From the NCBI GenBank assembly GCA_964487155.1, contig CAZAQB010000052.1, positions 1-21,480 of the forward strand: DNA of 21,480 nt. The letters are read 5' to 3'. Within the stretch, counting starts at the first letter, position 1. Every line of letters begins with the position of its first letter. The notes beneath the pieces were generated by a model. That model ran no database searches, was not told the origin of the DNA, and was given only the letters and a program-made list of their open reading frames with translations. This DNA is from CAZAQB01 sp964487155 (lineage in GTDB: Bacteria; Pseudomonadota; Gammaproteobacteria; Nitrococcales; Nitrococcaceae). Shown in pieces: positions 5,731-12,861 of this stretch. The position numbers and the translations under genes were made by a program.

Positions 5731-7371
5731 ATGGAACCCCTGAGACAGTCCCGAAGCTGGCTGGCCCTGGCCCGACACCGGCGCATGATGGACGGGTTGT
5801 CGCTGCGTTCCCTGTTCGAGCGTGATCCCCTCCGCTTCGGCCGATTCTCCCAGGAACTGGACGGCCTGCTGGCGGACTACTCCAAGCAGCGCATCACCGG
5901 CGAAACCCTGGACCTGCTGCTGGCGCTGGCGGCGGAGCGCGATCTCGCGGGCCGCCGGGACGCCCTGTTCGCCGGCGAGCCGGTGAACCTCTCGGAGCAG
6001 CGCCCGGCCCTGCACATGGCCCTGCGGGACCCCGCGGGCGAACCCTGGCGGGCCGCGGGGCGGGATGTCACCGCCCAGGTGGCCGAGACCCTCGACCGGG
6101 TGACGAGCCTGGCGGACGCGGTACGCGCCGGCGAGTACACCGGCGCCGGCGGCCGCCCCATCCGCGACGTGGTGAACATCGGCATCGGCGGCTCGGACCT
6201 GGGGCCGCGCATGGTGGTGGACGCCCTCGGCGGCGGCGACGGGCCGCGGCTGCACTTCGTGGCCAACATGGACGGCGTCGAACTGGAGCGGGCGCTGGCG
6301 GCGGCCGACCCGCAGGCCACGCTGCTGCTGGTGGTGTCCAAGAGCTTCACCACCGCCGAGACCTCGGCCAATGCCCGGCGGGCCCTGGCCTGGCTGCGCC
6401 AGGGCACGGGGCAGGAGGACGCCCCCCGGCGCCAGTGTCTGGCCATTACCGCCAGCCCCGGGCGGGCGGCGGACCTGGGCCTGGATCCGGACGCGGCCCT
6501 GCCCATGTGGGACTGGGTGGGAGGGCGCTACTCGCTGTGGTCGGCGGTGGGCCTGTCGGTGGCCCTGGCCGCCGGCGGCGCCGGCTTCCGGGCACTGCTG
6601 GAGGGCGCCCGGGACATGGACCGTCACTTCCGGGAGTCGCCCCTGGAGCGCAACCTGCCGGTGCTGCTCGGCCTGCTCACCGTGTGGAACGCCACCGTGC
6701 GCGGCGCCCGCAGCCTGGCGGTGGTGCCCTACAGCGAGCGGCTGCGGCTGCTGCCGGCCCACCTCCAGCAGCTGGTGATGGAGAGCAACGGCAAATCCGT
6801 GAGCACCGGCGGCCAGCCCCTGGACTATGCCACCACTCCCGCCGTCTGGGGCCAGACCGGCACTCCCGCCCAGCATGCCTTCTTCCAGGCCCTGCACCAG
6901 GGCACCGATGTGGTGCCGGTGGACTTCATCGGCGTTGCCGACCCCAGCGCCGAGCAGTGGGCCGATCGCGAACAGCTGCTGGCCAACCTGCTGGCCCAGA
7001 GCCAGGCGCTGATGCGCGGCCGCAGCCTGGCGGAGGTGCGCGAGGCGATGCAGGCCGCCGGCGCCGACCCGGATGAGGTGGAGCGGGTGGCGCCGTTTCG
7101 CAGCTTTCCCGGCGGGCGGCCCAGCACCACCCTGCTGCTGCGCGACCTCGGCCCCCGCTGCCTGGGCATGCTGGTGGCACTCTACGAGCACCGCACCTTC
7201 GTCGAAGCCGCAATCTGGGACATCAACCCGTTCGACCAATGGGGCGTGGAGCTGGGCAAGGAACTCGCCCAGGCCCTGGTTCCGGCGCTGGCCGGGGAGC
7301 AGGGCACCGAGGGGCTTGATTCCTCCACCGCCGGCTTGATCCAGCGCCTCGGGGAGTGGCGGGGCGGGTGA
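5731..7371 (+). CDS. pgi: Glucose-6-phosphate isomerase
   Basis: Pgi interconverts glucose-6-phosphate and fructose-6-phosphate in glycolysis and gluconeogenesis. At 546 residues it is full length. Visible family blocks are NIGIGGSDLGPRM (from 149), SKSFTTAET, GGRYSLWSAVGLS and VMESNGKS with the catalytic Glu at 351. GQTGTPAQHAFFQ carries His 382, and QWGVELGKEL carries Lys 510; these correspond to the active-site residues of E. coli Pgi. ATG 5731 has GGAGAGG upstream. It is separated from panC by repeat DNA, so it probably has its own promoter; a weak TAGACT at 5685-5690 is the only candidate I see. It converges on queG. Confidence 0.96.
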   Translation: MEPLRQSRSWLALARHRRMMDGLSLRSLFERDPLRFGRFSQELDGLLADYSKQRITGETLDLLLALAAERDLAGRRDALFAGEPVNLSEQRPALHMALRDPAGEPWRAAGRDVTAQVAETLDRVTSLADAVRAGEYTGAGGRPIRDVVNIGIGGSDLGPRMVVDALGGGDGPRLHFVANMDGVELERALAAADPQATLLLVVSKSFTTAETSANARRALAWLRQGTGQEDAPRRQCLAITASPGRAADLGLDPDAALPMWDWVGGRYSLWSAVGLSVALAAGGAGFRALLEGARDMDRHFRESPLERNLPVLLGLLTVWNATVRGARSLAVVPYSERLRLLPAHLQQLVMESNGKSVSTGGQPLDYATTPAVWGQTGTPAQHAFFQALHQGTDVVPVDFIGVADPSAEQWADREQLLANLLAQSQALMRGRSLAEVREAMQAAGADPDEVERVAPFRSFPGGRPSTTLLLRDLGPRCLGMLVALYEHRTFVEAAIWDINPFDQWGVELGKELAQALVPALAGEQGTEGLDSSTAGLIQRLGEWRGG

Positions 7372-7399
7372 GGGCCCGCGCAGGCTGCGGTCCCGGTTC

Positions 7400-7435
7400 G
7401 CCGGATGCGGCGCTGGCGCGCCTTATCCGGCCTAC
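7400..7435 (+). repeat. REP (PU) element of the E. coli type
   Basis: The stretch begins GCCGGATGCGGCGCTGG and ends CCTTATCCGGCCTAC. As I recall it, this matches the classical E. coli palindromic-unit consensus almost base for base. The outer stem GCCGGAT (7400-7406) / ATCCGGC (7425-7431) is perfect. It lies 28 nt after the pgi stop, between convergent genes, which is a typical REP position, and may stabilise or end transcripts. Confidence 0.8.
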
Positions 7436-7564
7436 GCGGGCTCCGCTCTGGTGCTGGGCGCAGCCCACCGTTTTGGCCAATGCCGGCCCAGTACCCAGTA
7501 CCCGGCGCATCAGCCGCAAGCCTCAATTGCTGCAATCGGGTTCGACCTGAGCCGGAGCCCCCTA

Positions 7565-7592
7565 CTCAGTCCGCAGTCCCCAGTCCTCAGTC
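7565..7592. repeat. Heptamer tandem array overlapping the 3' end of queG
   Basis: Four units are present: CTCAGTC, CGCAGTC, CCCAGTC and CTCAGTC. The queG stop (TGA, 7587-7589) and last codon (GAC) lie inside the array, the same geometry as at 126-131. No core or second arm is attached. Confidence 0.85.
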
Positions 7593-8672
7593 CTTCCGCG
7601 CCCCCAAGCGTGCGAGCGCCCACTCCACATGCTCCCGCACCAGCGCCGACGGGTGCTCCCGGCGCCGCTCCAGGGCCGCCCGGGCCTCCGGCGTGGCCGG
7701 GCCGTTGCCCAGGCCCACCGCCAGGTTGCGCAGCCAGCGCTCGTGGCCCAGGCGGCGGATGGCGGATCCGGCGGTGCGCTCCAGAAACTGCGCCTCGGTC
7801 CAGTCCATGAGCTGCGCCAGGCCGGCACTGTCCAGGCCATGCCGGGGCCGGAAGTCGGGTTCGTCGCTGAGCCGGGCGTAGCGGTTCCAGGGGCAGGCGA
7901 GCTGGCAGTCGTCGCAGCCGAATACCCGGTTGCCAAGCTTGGGCCGCAACGGCTCGGGAATGGCTCCGTGGTGCTCGATGGTCAGGTAGGAAATGCAGCG
8001 CCGGGCATCGAGCTGGTAGGGCCCCACCAGGGCGCCGGTGGGGCAGACGTCCAGGCAGGCCCTGCAACTGCCGCAGTGTTCCGCCCCCGCAGAGTCGGCC
8101 GGCAGGTCGAGGTCGGTGAACAGCTCGCCCAGCAGGAAGTACGAGCCGCGCTCGCGGTTCAGCAGCAGGGTGTTCTTGCCGATCCAGCCGATGCCGGCGT
8201 CCCGGGCCAGAGCCTTCTCCAGCACCGGCGCGCTGTCCACGAACGCCCGGCAGCCAAACGCGCCGATCCGCGCCTGGACGCGCTCGGCCAGGCGCTGCAG
8301 GCGCTGGCGCATCAGCTTGTGGTAGTCCCGGCCCAGGGCGTAACGCGCGACGAACGCCGCCGCCGGATCCTCGGCGGCGGCGCGGTCGGCCTCCAGCGGC
8401 GCGCTGCGGTAGTCCATGGCGACGCAGATCACCCGCCGGGTGCCGGGCACCAGCCGCCGCGGGCGGGCCCGCTTGACGCCATGGCGGCCCATGTAGCCCA
8501 TGTCCCCCTGGTGGCCGCGGCGCAGCCAGTCCAGCAGCCGGCGCTCGTCCAGGGCCAGCTCCGGGTGGGCGATACCCACCGCGTCAAAGCCGAGCTCCCG
8601 CGCCCAGGACTTGATCTCCATGGCCAACTGCTGGCGGTCCAGAGTGCTGGCGGTGGCGGTGGTGGTGGTCAT
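7587..8672 (-). CDS. queG: Epoxyqueuosine reductase
   Basis: QueG reduces epoxyqueuosine to queuosine in the wobble position of GUN-decoding tRNAs, using cobalamin and two [4Fe-4S] clusters. The 361-residue product has VDSAPVLEKALARDAGIGWIG, with the likely catalytic Asp at 146. The first ferredoxin-like motif is C200-x2-C203-x2-C206-x3-C210-P and the second is C253-x2-C256-x3-C260-P, with C226 as the probable eighth ligand. A HEAT-like C-terminus (RNLAVGLGN...VREHVEWALARLG) follows. ATG 8672 is preferred because a TACAAT box lies exactly 7 nt upstream; ATG 8681 would fall inside that box. It is divergent from nnrED, as in E. coli. The stop codon comes from a heptamer array. Confidence 0.95.
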   Translation of the reverse strand: MTTTTATASTLDRQQLAMEIKSWARELGFDAVGIAHPELALDERRLLDWLRRGHQGDMGYMGRHGVKRARPRRLVPGTRRVICVAMDYRSAPLEADRAAAEDPAAAFVARYALGRDYHKLMRQRLQRLAERVQARIGAFGCRAFVDSAPVLEKALARDAGIGWIGKNTLLLNRERGSYFLLGELFTDLDLPADSAGAEHCGSCRACLDVCPTGALVGPYQLDARRCISYLTIEHHGAIPEPLRPKLGNRVFGCDDCQLACPWNRYARLSDEPDFRPRHGLDSAGLAQLMDWTEAQFLERTAGSAIRRLGHERWLRNLAVGLGNGPATPEARAALERRREHPSALVREHVEWALARLGARKD

Positions 8673-8679
8673 GGGCGCC

Positions 8680-8685
8680 ATTGTA
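8680..8685 (-). promoter_or_regulatory. Putative -10 box of queG, 7 nt before ATG
   Basis: TACAAT on the minus strand (8685-8680) is followed by GGCGCCC and ATG. Initiation 6-8 nt downstream of a -10 would fall on or next to the start codon, implying a leaderless or near-leaderless mRNA. No recognisable -35 or Shine-Dalgarno is present. Confidence 0.5.
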
Positions 8686-8757
8686 GAAGCCGGCCGGAGG
8701 CGAGGGGTAGCCGCGAGATGCACGCAAAATGAACGCAAAATTAACGAGGCGAGAGAG

Positions 8758-8953
8758 GGGCCGCAGATGAACGCCGATGCACGCAGATGCATGAAGGGAT
8801 TGCCGGCGAATCGCTCGCCGTTGCCTGCCGCCAGACTTGAAGCAGTTGGCGAACGCGTGTGCCGGCGGCCTGTCCGGCCCGAGGTGCGGTCTCCGCCACA
8901 CCGCGTTCTCTGATCTCAAACAATCCGCGTTCATCGGCGTTCATCTGCGGCCC
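8758..8953. repeat. Inverted repeat with 31-nt arms built on CGCAGATGAACGC
   Basis: The arms 8758-8788 and 8923-8953 are inverted copies matching at 29 of 31 positions (core CCGCAGATGAACGCCGATG). Weaker symmetry continues outward (TGAACGCAAAATTAACG on the left, CGTCCATTCCGCG on the right). A nested pair GAACGCGTGTG (8851-8861) / CACACCGCGTTC (8897-8908) lies inside. The 134-nt interior encodes nothing I recognise. Similar CGCAGATGAACGC repeats occur in many bacterial genomes as unclassified interspersed elements. Confidence 0.75.
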
Positions 8954-9034
8954 TGATTTTTTTCTCGATCTCGCGTCCATTCCGCGTGTACCCCGCGGCT
9001 CTCCCGCCTCTCTTCCGGCCCCGGCCACCACCGC

Positions 9035-9040
9035 TATAAT
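9035..9040 (+). promoter_or_regulatory. -10 box of nnrED, 7 nt before ATG
   Basis: A perfect TATAAT (9035-9040) is followed by CCGCGCC and ATG at 9048. The spacing puts transcription start at about the A of ATG. The best -35 candidate (CTTCCG, 9012-9017) is poor. No Shine-Dalgarno is seen. Confidence 0.6.
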
Positions 9041-9047
9041 CCGCGCC

Positions 9048-10520
9048 ATGGAAGAACTGCCGGAAGCACTCTACCGGGCCGAGCAGGTCCGCGAGCTGGA
9101 CCGCCGCACCATCGACAGCGGTGTGGCGGGGCTGGAACTCATGGAGCGGGCCGGCCGCGCCGCGTACCGGGATTTGCGGGGCCGCTGGCCGGGGGCCTCT
9201 CGGCTCGGCGTGCTCTGCGGCGGCGGCAACAACGCCGGCGACGGTTACATCCTCGCCCGGCTCGCCCGGCGGGACGGCCTGGAGGCCCGGCTGGTGGCCC
9301 TGGTGGAACTGAACCGGCTGAACGGCGACGCCGCCGCCGCCGCCCGGGCCTACCGTGAGGCGGGCGGCAGCGTCGAGCAGGATCCGGCCGTTCTCGACGG
9401 CTGCGACGTGCTGGTGGATGCCCTGCTGGGCACCGGCCTGGACCGGCCCGTGGAAGGGCGTTTCGCCTTGGCCATCGAGACCCTCAATGCCCTCGACGCG
9501 CCGGTGATGTCCGTGGACATCCCCTCCGGGGTGCATGCCGACACCGGCCGGGTCATGGGGGTGGCGGTGCGCGCCGAGCTGACCCCCAGCTTCATCGGCC
9601 TGAAGCCGGGCCTGTTCACCGGCGAGGGGCCGGAGTGTGCCGGCGAGGTGCGCTTCCACCGCCTGAAGGCTCCGGACAGCGCCTACCTCGGCGTCGCGCC
9701 GCTGGCCTGGCGACTGGCGCCAAGGCTGCTGGGCGAGTTGCTGCCGCCACGGTCGCGTACCGCCCACAAAGGCCGCCATGGGCACGTGCTGGTGGTGGGC
9801 GGCGAGCTGGGCATGGGCGGCGCCGCGCGCATGGCGGCGGAGGCCGCCGGCCGGGTGGGGGCAGGGCTGGTGTCGGTGGCCACCCGGGCCGAGCACCTGG
9901 CGGCGGTGCTGGCCGCCCGCCCCGAGGTCATGTGCCGGGGCGTGGCGGCCCCCGACGAGCTGGACCCGCTGCTGGAGCGGGCCGCTGTGGTCGTGCTGGG
10001 ACCGGGCATCGGCACCGGCGACTGGGGCAAGCGGCTCTGGGAACGCTCGATCGGGTTCGAAGGCCCGCTGGTGCTGGACGCCGACGGCCTCAACCTGCTG
10101 GCCGCCGATCCCCGCCGCCGCGACGACTGGATTCTCACCCCCCACCCGGGCGAGGCTGCGCGGCTGCTCGGTAGCTCGGCCGCCGAGGTGCAGGCGGACC
10201 GATTTGCCGCGGCCGCCGCGCTTGCAGCCCGCTACGGCGGCGTGGCGGTGCTGAAGGGGGCCGGCACCCTGGTGGCCTGCGGCGATCACATCTGGCTCTG
10301 CGACCGGGGCAATCCGGGCATGGCGAGCGGCGGCATGGGAGACGTGTTGAGCGGTGTGCTGGGCGGCCTGCTTGCCCAGGGCCTGTCCGCCGCGGAGGCC
10401 GCCCGGGCCGGCGTGCTGGCGCATTCCCTGGCGGCGGATCGGGCGGCCGCCGACGGCGAGCGGGGTCTGCTGGCCACCGATCTTCTGCCGTTCCTGCGGG
10501 CGCTGGTCAACCCCCGGTGA
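9048..10520 (+). CDS. nnrD: Bifunctional NAD(P)H-hydrate epimerase / ADP-dependent (S)-NAD(P)H-hydrate dehydratase
   Basis: This fused YjeF-type repair enzyme epimerises damaged NAD(P)H hydrates (NnrE domain) and dehydrates the S form back to NAD(P)H (NnrD domain). The 490-residue product has the N-terminal epimerase at about 1-215, with GGGNNAGDGY (58-67) and VDIPSGVHADTG. The C-terminal ribokinase-like dehydratase lies at about 230-490, with HGHVLVVGGELGMGGA, VLGPGIGTGDW, DADGLNLLA, TPHPGEAARLL and GNPGMASGGMGDVLSG. ATG 9048 starts the true homology; upstream frame is repeat DNA. It is divergent from queG and overlaps tsaE by one base (TGATG), so the two are translationally coupled. The symbol nnrE applies to the N-terminal half. 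Confidence 0.95.
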   Translation: MEELPEALYRAEQVRELDRRTIDSGVAGLELMERAGRAAYRDLRGRWPGASRLGVLCGGGNNAGDGYILARLARRDGLEARLVALVELNRLNGDAAAAARAYREAGGSVEQDPAVLDGCDVLVDALLGTGLDRPVEGRFALAIETLNALDAPVMSVDIPSGVHADTGRVMGVAVRAELTPSFIGLKPGLFTGEGPECAGEVRFHRLKAPDSAYLGVAPLAWRLAPRLLGELLPPRSRTAHKGRHGHVLVVGGELGMGGAARMAAEAAGRVGAGLVSVATRAEHLAAVLAARPEVMCRGVAAPDELDPLLERAAVVVLGPGIGTGDWGKRLWERSIGFEGPLVLDADGLNLLAADPRRRDDWILTPHPGEAARLLGSSAAEVQADRFAAAAALAARYGGVAVLKGAGTLVACGDHIWLCDRGNPGMASGGMGDVLSGVLGGLLAQGLSAAEAARAGVLAHSLAADRAAADGERGLLATDLLPFLRALVNPR

Positions 10521-10975
10521 TGTCGCGTTTCCTGGCCGACCCGGCGGCCACCGAGGCGCTGGGAGAACGGCTCGCCGCCGTTCTGCCGCCGGCTGCCCTG
10601 GTGCATCTGCAGGGTCCCCTGGGAGCCGGCAAGACCTGCCTGGTGCGGGGCCTGCTGCGGGCGCTGGGCCACCAGGGCGCCGTGCGCAGTCCCACCTACA
10701 CCCTGGTGGAGCCTTACGAGGTGGCGGGCCTGCGCCTGCTGCACCTCGATCTCTACCGCCTGGCGCATCCCGAGGAGCTGGAGTTCCTGGGCCTGCGCGA
10801 CTGGCTCGGCGAGCCCCATGTGCTGCTGGTGGAGTGGCCGGAGCGCGGTGCCGGCGTGCTGCCGGCGGCGGACCTGGAGATCCGGCTCGGCCCGTCAGGA
10901 CCCGGCCGGCAGGCGGCGGTGGTCGGCCACGGTCCGCTGGGGCGCCGGCTGGAGTCGGCCCTGGCCGCCACCTGA
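10520..10975 (+). CDS. tsaE: tRNA threonylcarbamoyladenosine biosynthesis ATPase
   Basis: TsaE is the ATPase of the TsaB-TsaD-TsaE complex that makes N6-threonylcarbamoyladenosine at position 37 of ANN-decoding tRNAs. The 151-residue protein has Walker A GPLGAGKT (32-39), the family motif SPTYTLVEPY (57-66), HLDLYRL (75-81) and LVEWPERG with the conserved Glu-Trp. Length is normal. Its ATG shares a base with the nnrD stop; a GTG one codon earlier (10517) is an alternative. Position between nnrED and amiB matches E. coli (yjeF-yjeE-amiB). Confidence 0.95.
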   Translation: MSRFLADPAATEALGERLAAVLPPAALVHLQGPLGAGKTCLVRGLLRALGHQGAVRSPTYTLVEPYEVAGLRLLHLDLYRLAHPEELEFLGLRDWLGEPHVLLVEWPERGAGVLPAADLEIRLGPSGPGRQAAVVGHGPLGRRLESALAAT

Positions 10976-11013
10976 AGCGTCCGTCGCCGCCCACAGCCCC
11001 TGCCAGTCACTTC

Positions 11014-11037
11014 ACGCCATTGCTAGAAATATGGCGT
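11014..11037. promoter_or_regulatory. Inverted repeat in the amiB upstream region
   Basis: ACGCCAT (11014-11020) and ATGGCGT (11031-11037) flank the 10-nt spacer TGCTAGAAAT, which itself resembles an extended -10 (TGC-TAGAAA). The 155-nt tsaE-amiB gap is noticeably more A+T-rich than its neighbours. An operator over a promoter, or a transcript hairpin, are both possible. Confidence 0.4.
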
Positions 11038-11052
11038 AGGTCGCTGCGAAAC

Positions 11053-11115
11053 ATGAATATTCGCCTTGAAAAGCTGGCCCGCCTATGCCTAACTACCGGG
11101 ACCGAACTCCAATAA
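11053..11115 (+). CDS. Possible 20-codon leader ORF upstream of amiB
   Basis: An ATG at 11053 opens 20 codons ending at TAA 11113-11115, 15 nt before the amiB start and in the same frame. The predicted peptide begins MNIRLEKLARL. Codon use is more A+T-rich than in the neighbouring genes, and no good Shine-Dalgarno is visible. It may be a leader peptide or simply untranslated leader; I do not recognise it. Confidence 0.2.
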   Translation: MNIRLEKLARLCLTTGTELQ

Positions 11116-11130
11116 GCCACGGAAACGGTC

Positions 11131-12411
11131 ATGAGGGCACTGTTCCTGCTCGCCGCCTTGGTACTGGCGCTTCCGGCCCAGGCCGGCCCGGTCACCGTCG
11201 AGAACCTGCGCTCCTGGACCGGCGTCGAGCGCACCCGCGTGGTGCTGGATCTCAGCGGCCCGGTGGAGCACCGGCTGTTCACCCTCCAGGGGCCGGACCG
11301 GGTGGTGCTGGATCTGGAGGGCGCCGGCATGCCGGAGTCCCTGGCGCACGGCGTGCCCCGCCAGGGACTGCTCACCGGCGTGCGCAGCGGGCGTCGCCAC
11401 GGTGATGACCTGCGGGTGGTGTTCGACCTGGCCGGTCCGGCAGAGCCGAAGAGCTTTCTGATGCCGCCCAGGGGCGGCCTGGGCCACCGCCTGGTGGTGG
11501 ACCTGGAGTCACCGCCCGGCGCGGGCGAGAGCCGGCCGGTGAAGACCACCGCCGAGCGTTCTCGTGAGGTGGTGGTGGCCATCGATGCCGGCCACGGCGG
11601 CCAGGATCCCGGTGCCGTGGGCCGGGGCGGCAGCCGCGAGAAGGACATCGTACTCGACGTGTCCCGCAAGCTCGCCAAGCTGGTGGACGACACGCCGGGA
11701 ATGCGGGCCGTGCTGACCCGGGACGGCGACTACTACCTCGACCTGCGCGAGCGCACGCGCCGGGCCCGGGCGGCGAACGCCGACCTGTTTCTGTCCATCC
11801 ATGCCGATGCCATCCACGACCGCCGGGTGCAGGGCTCGTCGGTGTATATCCTGTCCCGGCGCGGCGCCTCCACCGAGGTGGCCCGGCTGCTGGCCAAGCG
11901 GGAGAACGCCGTAGACCGCATCGGCGGCGTGCCTGTGGAAGACAAGGACGAAATGCTGGTCAAGGTGCTGATGGACCTCTCCCGGGGGGCCACCATCGAG
12001 TCCAGCACGGCGCTGGCGCGGACCCTCATAGGCGAGTTGGGCGAGGTGAACTCCCTGCACAAGGACACGGTGGAAAAGGCCGGGTTCGTGGTGCTGAAGT
12101 CCCTGGACATGCCCTCGGTGCTGGTGGAACTGGCCTTCATCTCCAACCCCGCCGAGGAGCGCCGGCTGGGCAGTCGCGCCTATCAGTGGGGCCTCGCCCG
12201 GGCCCTGCATCGGGGGGTGCAGAACTATGCGGCCCGCAACATGCCCACCCTTGCCGTAGAGCCGCCGGAGGATCGCCAGTACGTGGTGCGCCGCGGTGAC
12301 ACCCTGAGCGAGATCGCCCAACGCCACCAGGTGAGCCTGAAGCGCCTGCGCCAGGCCAACAACATCGCCGGCGACCTGATCACCGTCGGCAGCCGGTTGC
12401 AGATTCCATAG
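11131..12411 (+). CDS. amiB: N-acetylmuramoyl-L-alanine amidase with AMIN and LysM domains
   Basis: This periplasmic zinc amidase splits septal peptidoglycan between MurNAc and the stem peptide during cell separation. The 426-residue precursor has a Sec signal peptide (about 1-18, ending AQA), an AMIN domain (about 20-125) that targets such enzymes to peptidoglycan or the septum, and an Amidase_3 domain (about 147-365). Zinc ligands are His 155 (DAGHGGQDPGA), Glu 170 and His 224 (SIHAD); catalytic Glu 333 lies in LVELAFISN. A C-terminal LysM (384-426, YVVRRGDTLSEIAQRH...) binds glycan. The name amiB rests on position between tsaE and mutL and on the LysM, as in Pseudomonas; E. coli-type activation by EnvC would be expected. 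The Shine-Dalgarno is weak. Confidence 0.93.
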   Translation: MRALFLLAALVLALPAQAGPVTVENLRSWTGVERTRVVLDLSGPVEHRLFTLQGPDRVVLDLEGAGMPESLAHGVPRQGLLTGVRSGRRHGDDLRVVFDLAGPAEPKSFLMPPRGGLGHRLVVDLESPPGAGESRPVKTTAERSREVVVAIDAGHGGQDPGAVGRGGSREKDIVLDVSRKLAKLVDDTPGMRAVLTRDGDYYLDLRERTRRARAANADLFLSIHADAIHDRRVQGSSVYILSRRGASTEVARLLAKRENAVDRIGGVPVEDKDEMLVKVLMDLSRGATIESSTALARTLIGELGEVNSLHKDTVEKAGFVVLKSLDMPSVLVELAFISNPAEERRLGSRAYQWGLARALHRGVQNYAARNMPTLAVEPPEDRQYVVRRGDTLSEIAQRHQVSLKRLRQANNIAGDLITVGSRLQIP

Positions 12412-12450
12412 GCGGGCTCCGGTGGGTTGGGTGTCGGCCGGCAGCGCCTC

Positions 12451-12467
12451 GGCATTCGGGCAATGCC
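12451..12467. other. Short perfect stem-loop after amiB
   Basis: GGCATT (12451-12456), loop CGGGC, AATGCC (12462-12467) form a 6-bp stem 40 nt after the amiB stop. No U-run follows, so a terminator is only weakly supported. Confidence 0.4.
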
Positions 12468-12490
12468 CTGATAATAGGACGTGAGTGAAA

Positions 12491-12587
12491 AGGACTGAGG
12501 ACTGAGGACTGAGTGGGAGAGCGGGCTTGGCAGGCGCCGGGGCGGGGTCACGCTTTGCTCAGTCCTCAGAGGGTGTTTACAAAAAAA
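12491..12587 (-). repeat. Interspersed heptamer element, copy 3 (inverted)
   Basis: Three AGGACTG units (12491-12511) are followed by a core (12512-12557) whose reverse complement, GCGTGACCCCGCCCCGGCGC and onward, matches the core of copies 1 and 2. Then come CTCAGTCCTCAG (12558-12569) and AGAGGGTGTTTACAAAA (12568-12584), the inverse of the TTTTGTAAACACCCTCT module. All modules are in the order seen at 5552-5648, but reversed. Confidence 0.85.
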
Positions 12588-12676
12588 TCGGGGCCTCAAG
12601 GTCCTGCGTCCGCCTACGAGGCGCTGCCCCGCCGGTGCTCTGGGTCTCGGCACGGCCCTGGGCAGGCCCGCCGTAG

Positions 12677-12701
12677 CCCCACGTTGCGAAGAAACGTGGG
12701 G
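12677..12701 (-). repeat. REP-like hairpin repeat, copy 2 (inverted)
   Basis: CCCCACGTT (12677-12685), loop GCGAAGA, AACGTGGGG (12693-12701). The loop is the reverse complement of TCTTCGC, so the copy is inverted relative to the other two. The conserved flank appears as CCCGCCGTAG just before it. Confidence 0.85.
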
Positions 12702-12781
12702 GTCGGGGTATCAAAGGCCACCCTGTTCAGGGTCCAGCCTCCTGGCTGACCCAGGCTTGGCGGGCTGTGCCACCGCCCAAT

Positions 12782-12804
12782 GGCACGTTTCTTCGCAACG
12801 TGCC
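12782..12804 (+). repeat. REP-like hairpin repeat, copy 3 (compensated stem)
   Basis: GGCACGTT (12782-12789), loop TCTTCGC, AACGTGCC (12797-12804), followed by CTACGGCGGGCCT. The two outermost pairs are G-C here where the other copies have C-G, so both arms changed together and pairing is kept. Confidence 0.85.
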
Positions 12805-12861
12805 CTACGGCGGGCCTCGACCGGCGCCCGGTGGGATTATCGGCGGCGCAGGTCGAGGGGG

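Larger units (their letters stand above)
8673..9047. other. Non-coding gap between divergent queG and nnrED, with nested inverted repeats
   Basis: These 375 bases hold no credible gene. They carry the two start-proximal -10 boxes at either edge (8680-8685 and 9035-9040) and, between them, long inverted repeats with arms at 8758-8788 and 8923-8953. The open frames that cross the gap are upstream extensions of the flanking genes. Confidence 0.8.

Noticed and set aside
8789..8922. A gene or transposase inside the inverted repeat upstream of nnrED
   Set aside because: The interior is only 134 nt, has no start with a ribosome binding site and no recognisable product.
8692..9047. Open-frame extensions of nnrED and queG into the gap between them
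   Set aside because: The homology to each family begins at ATG 9048 and near ATG 8672; the extensions translate the inverted repeats and contain no conserved motif.
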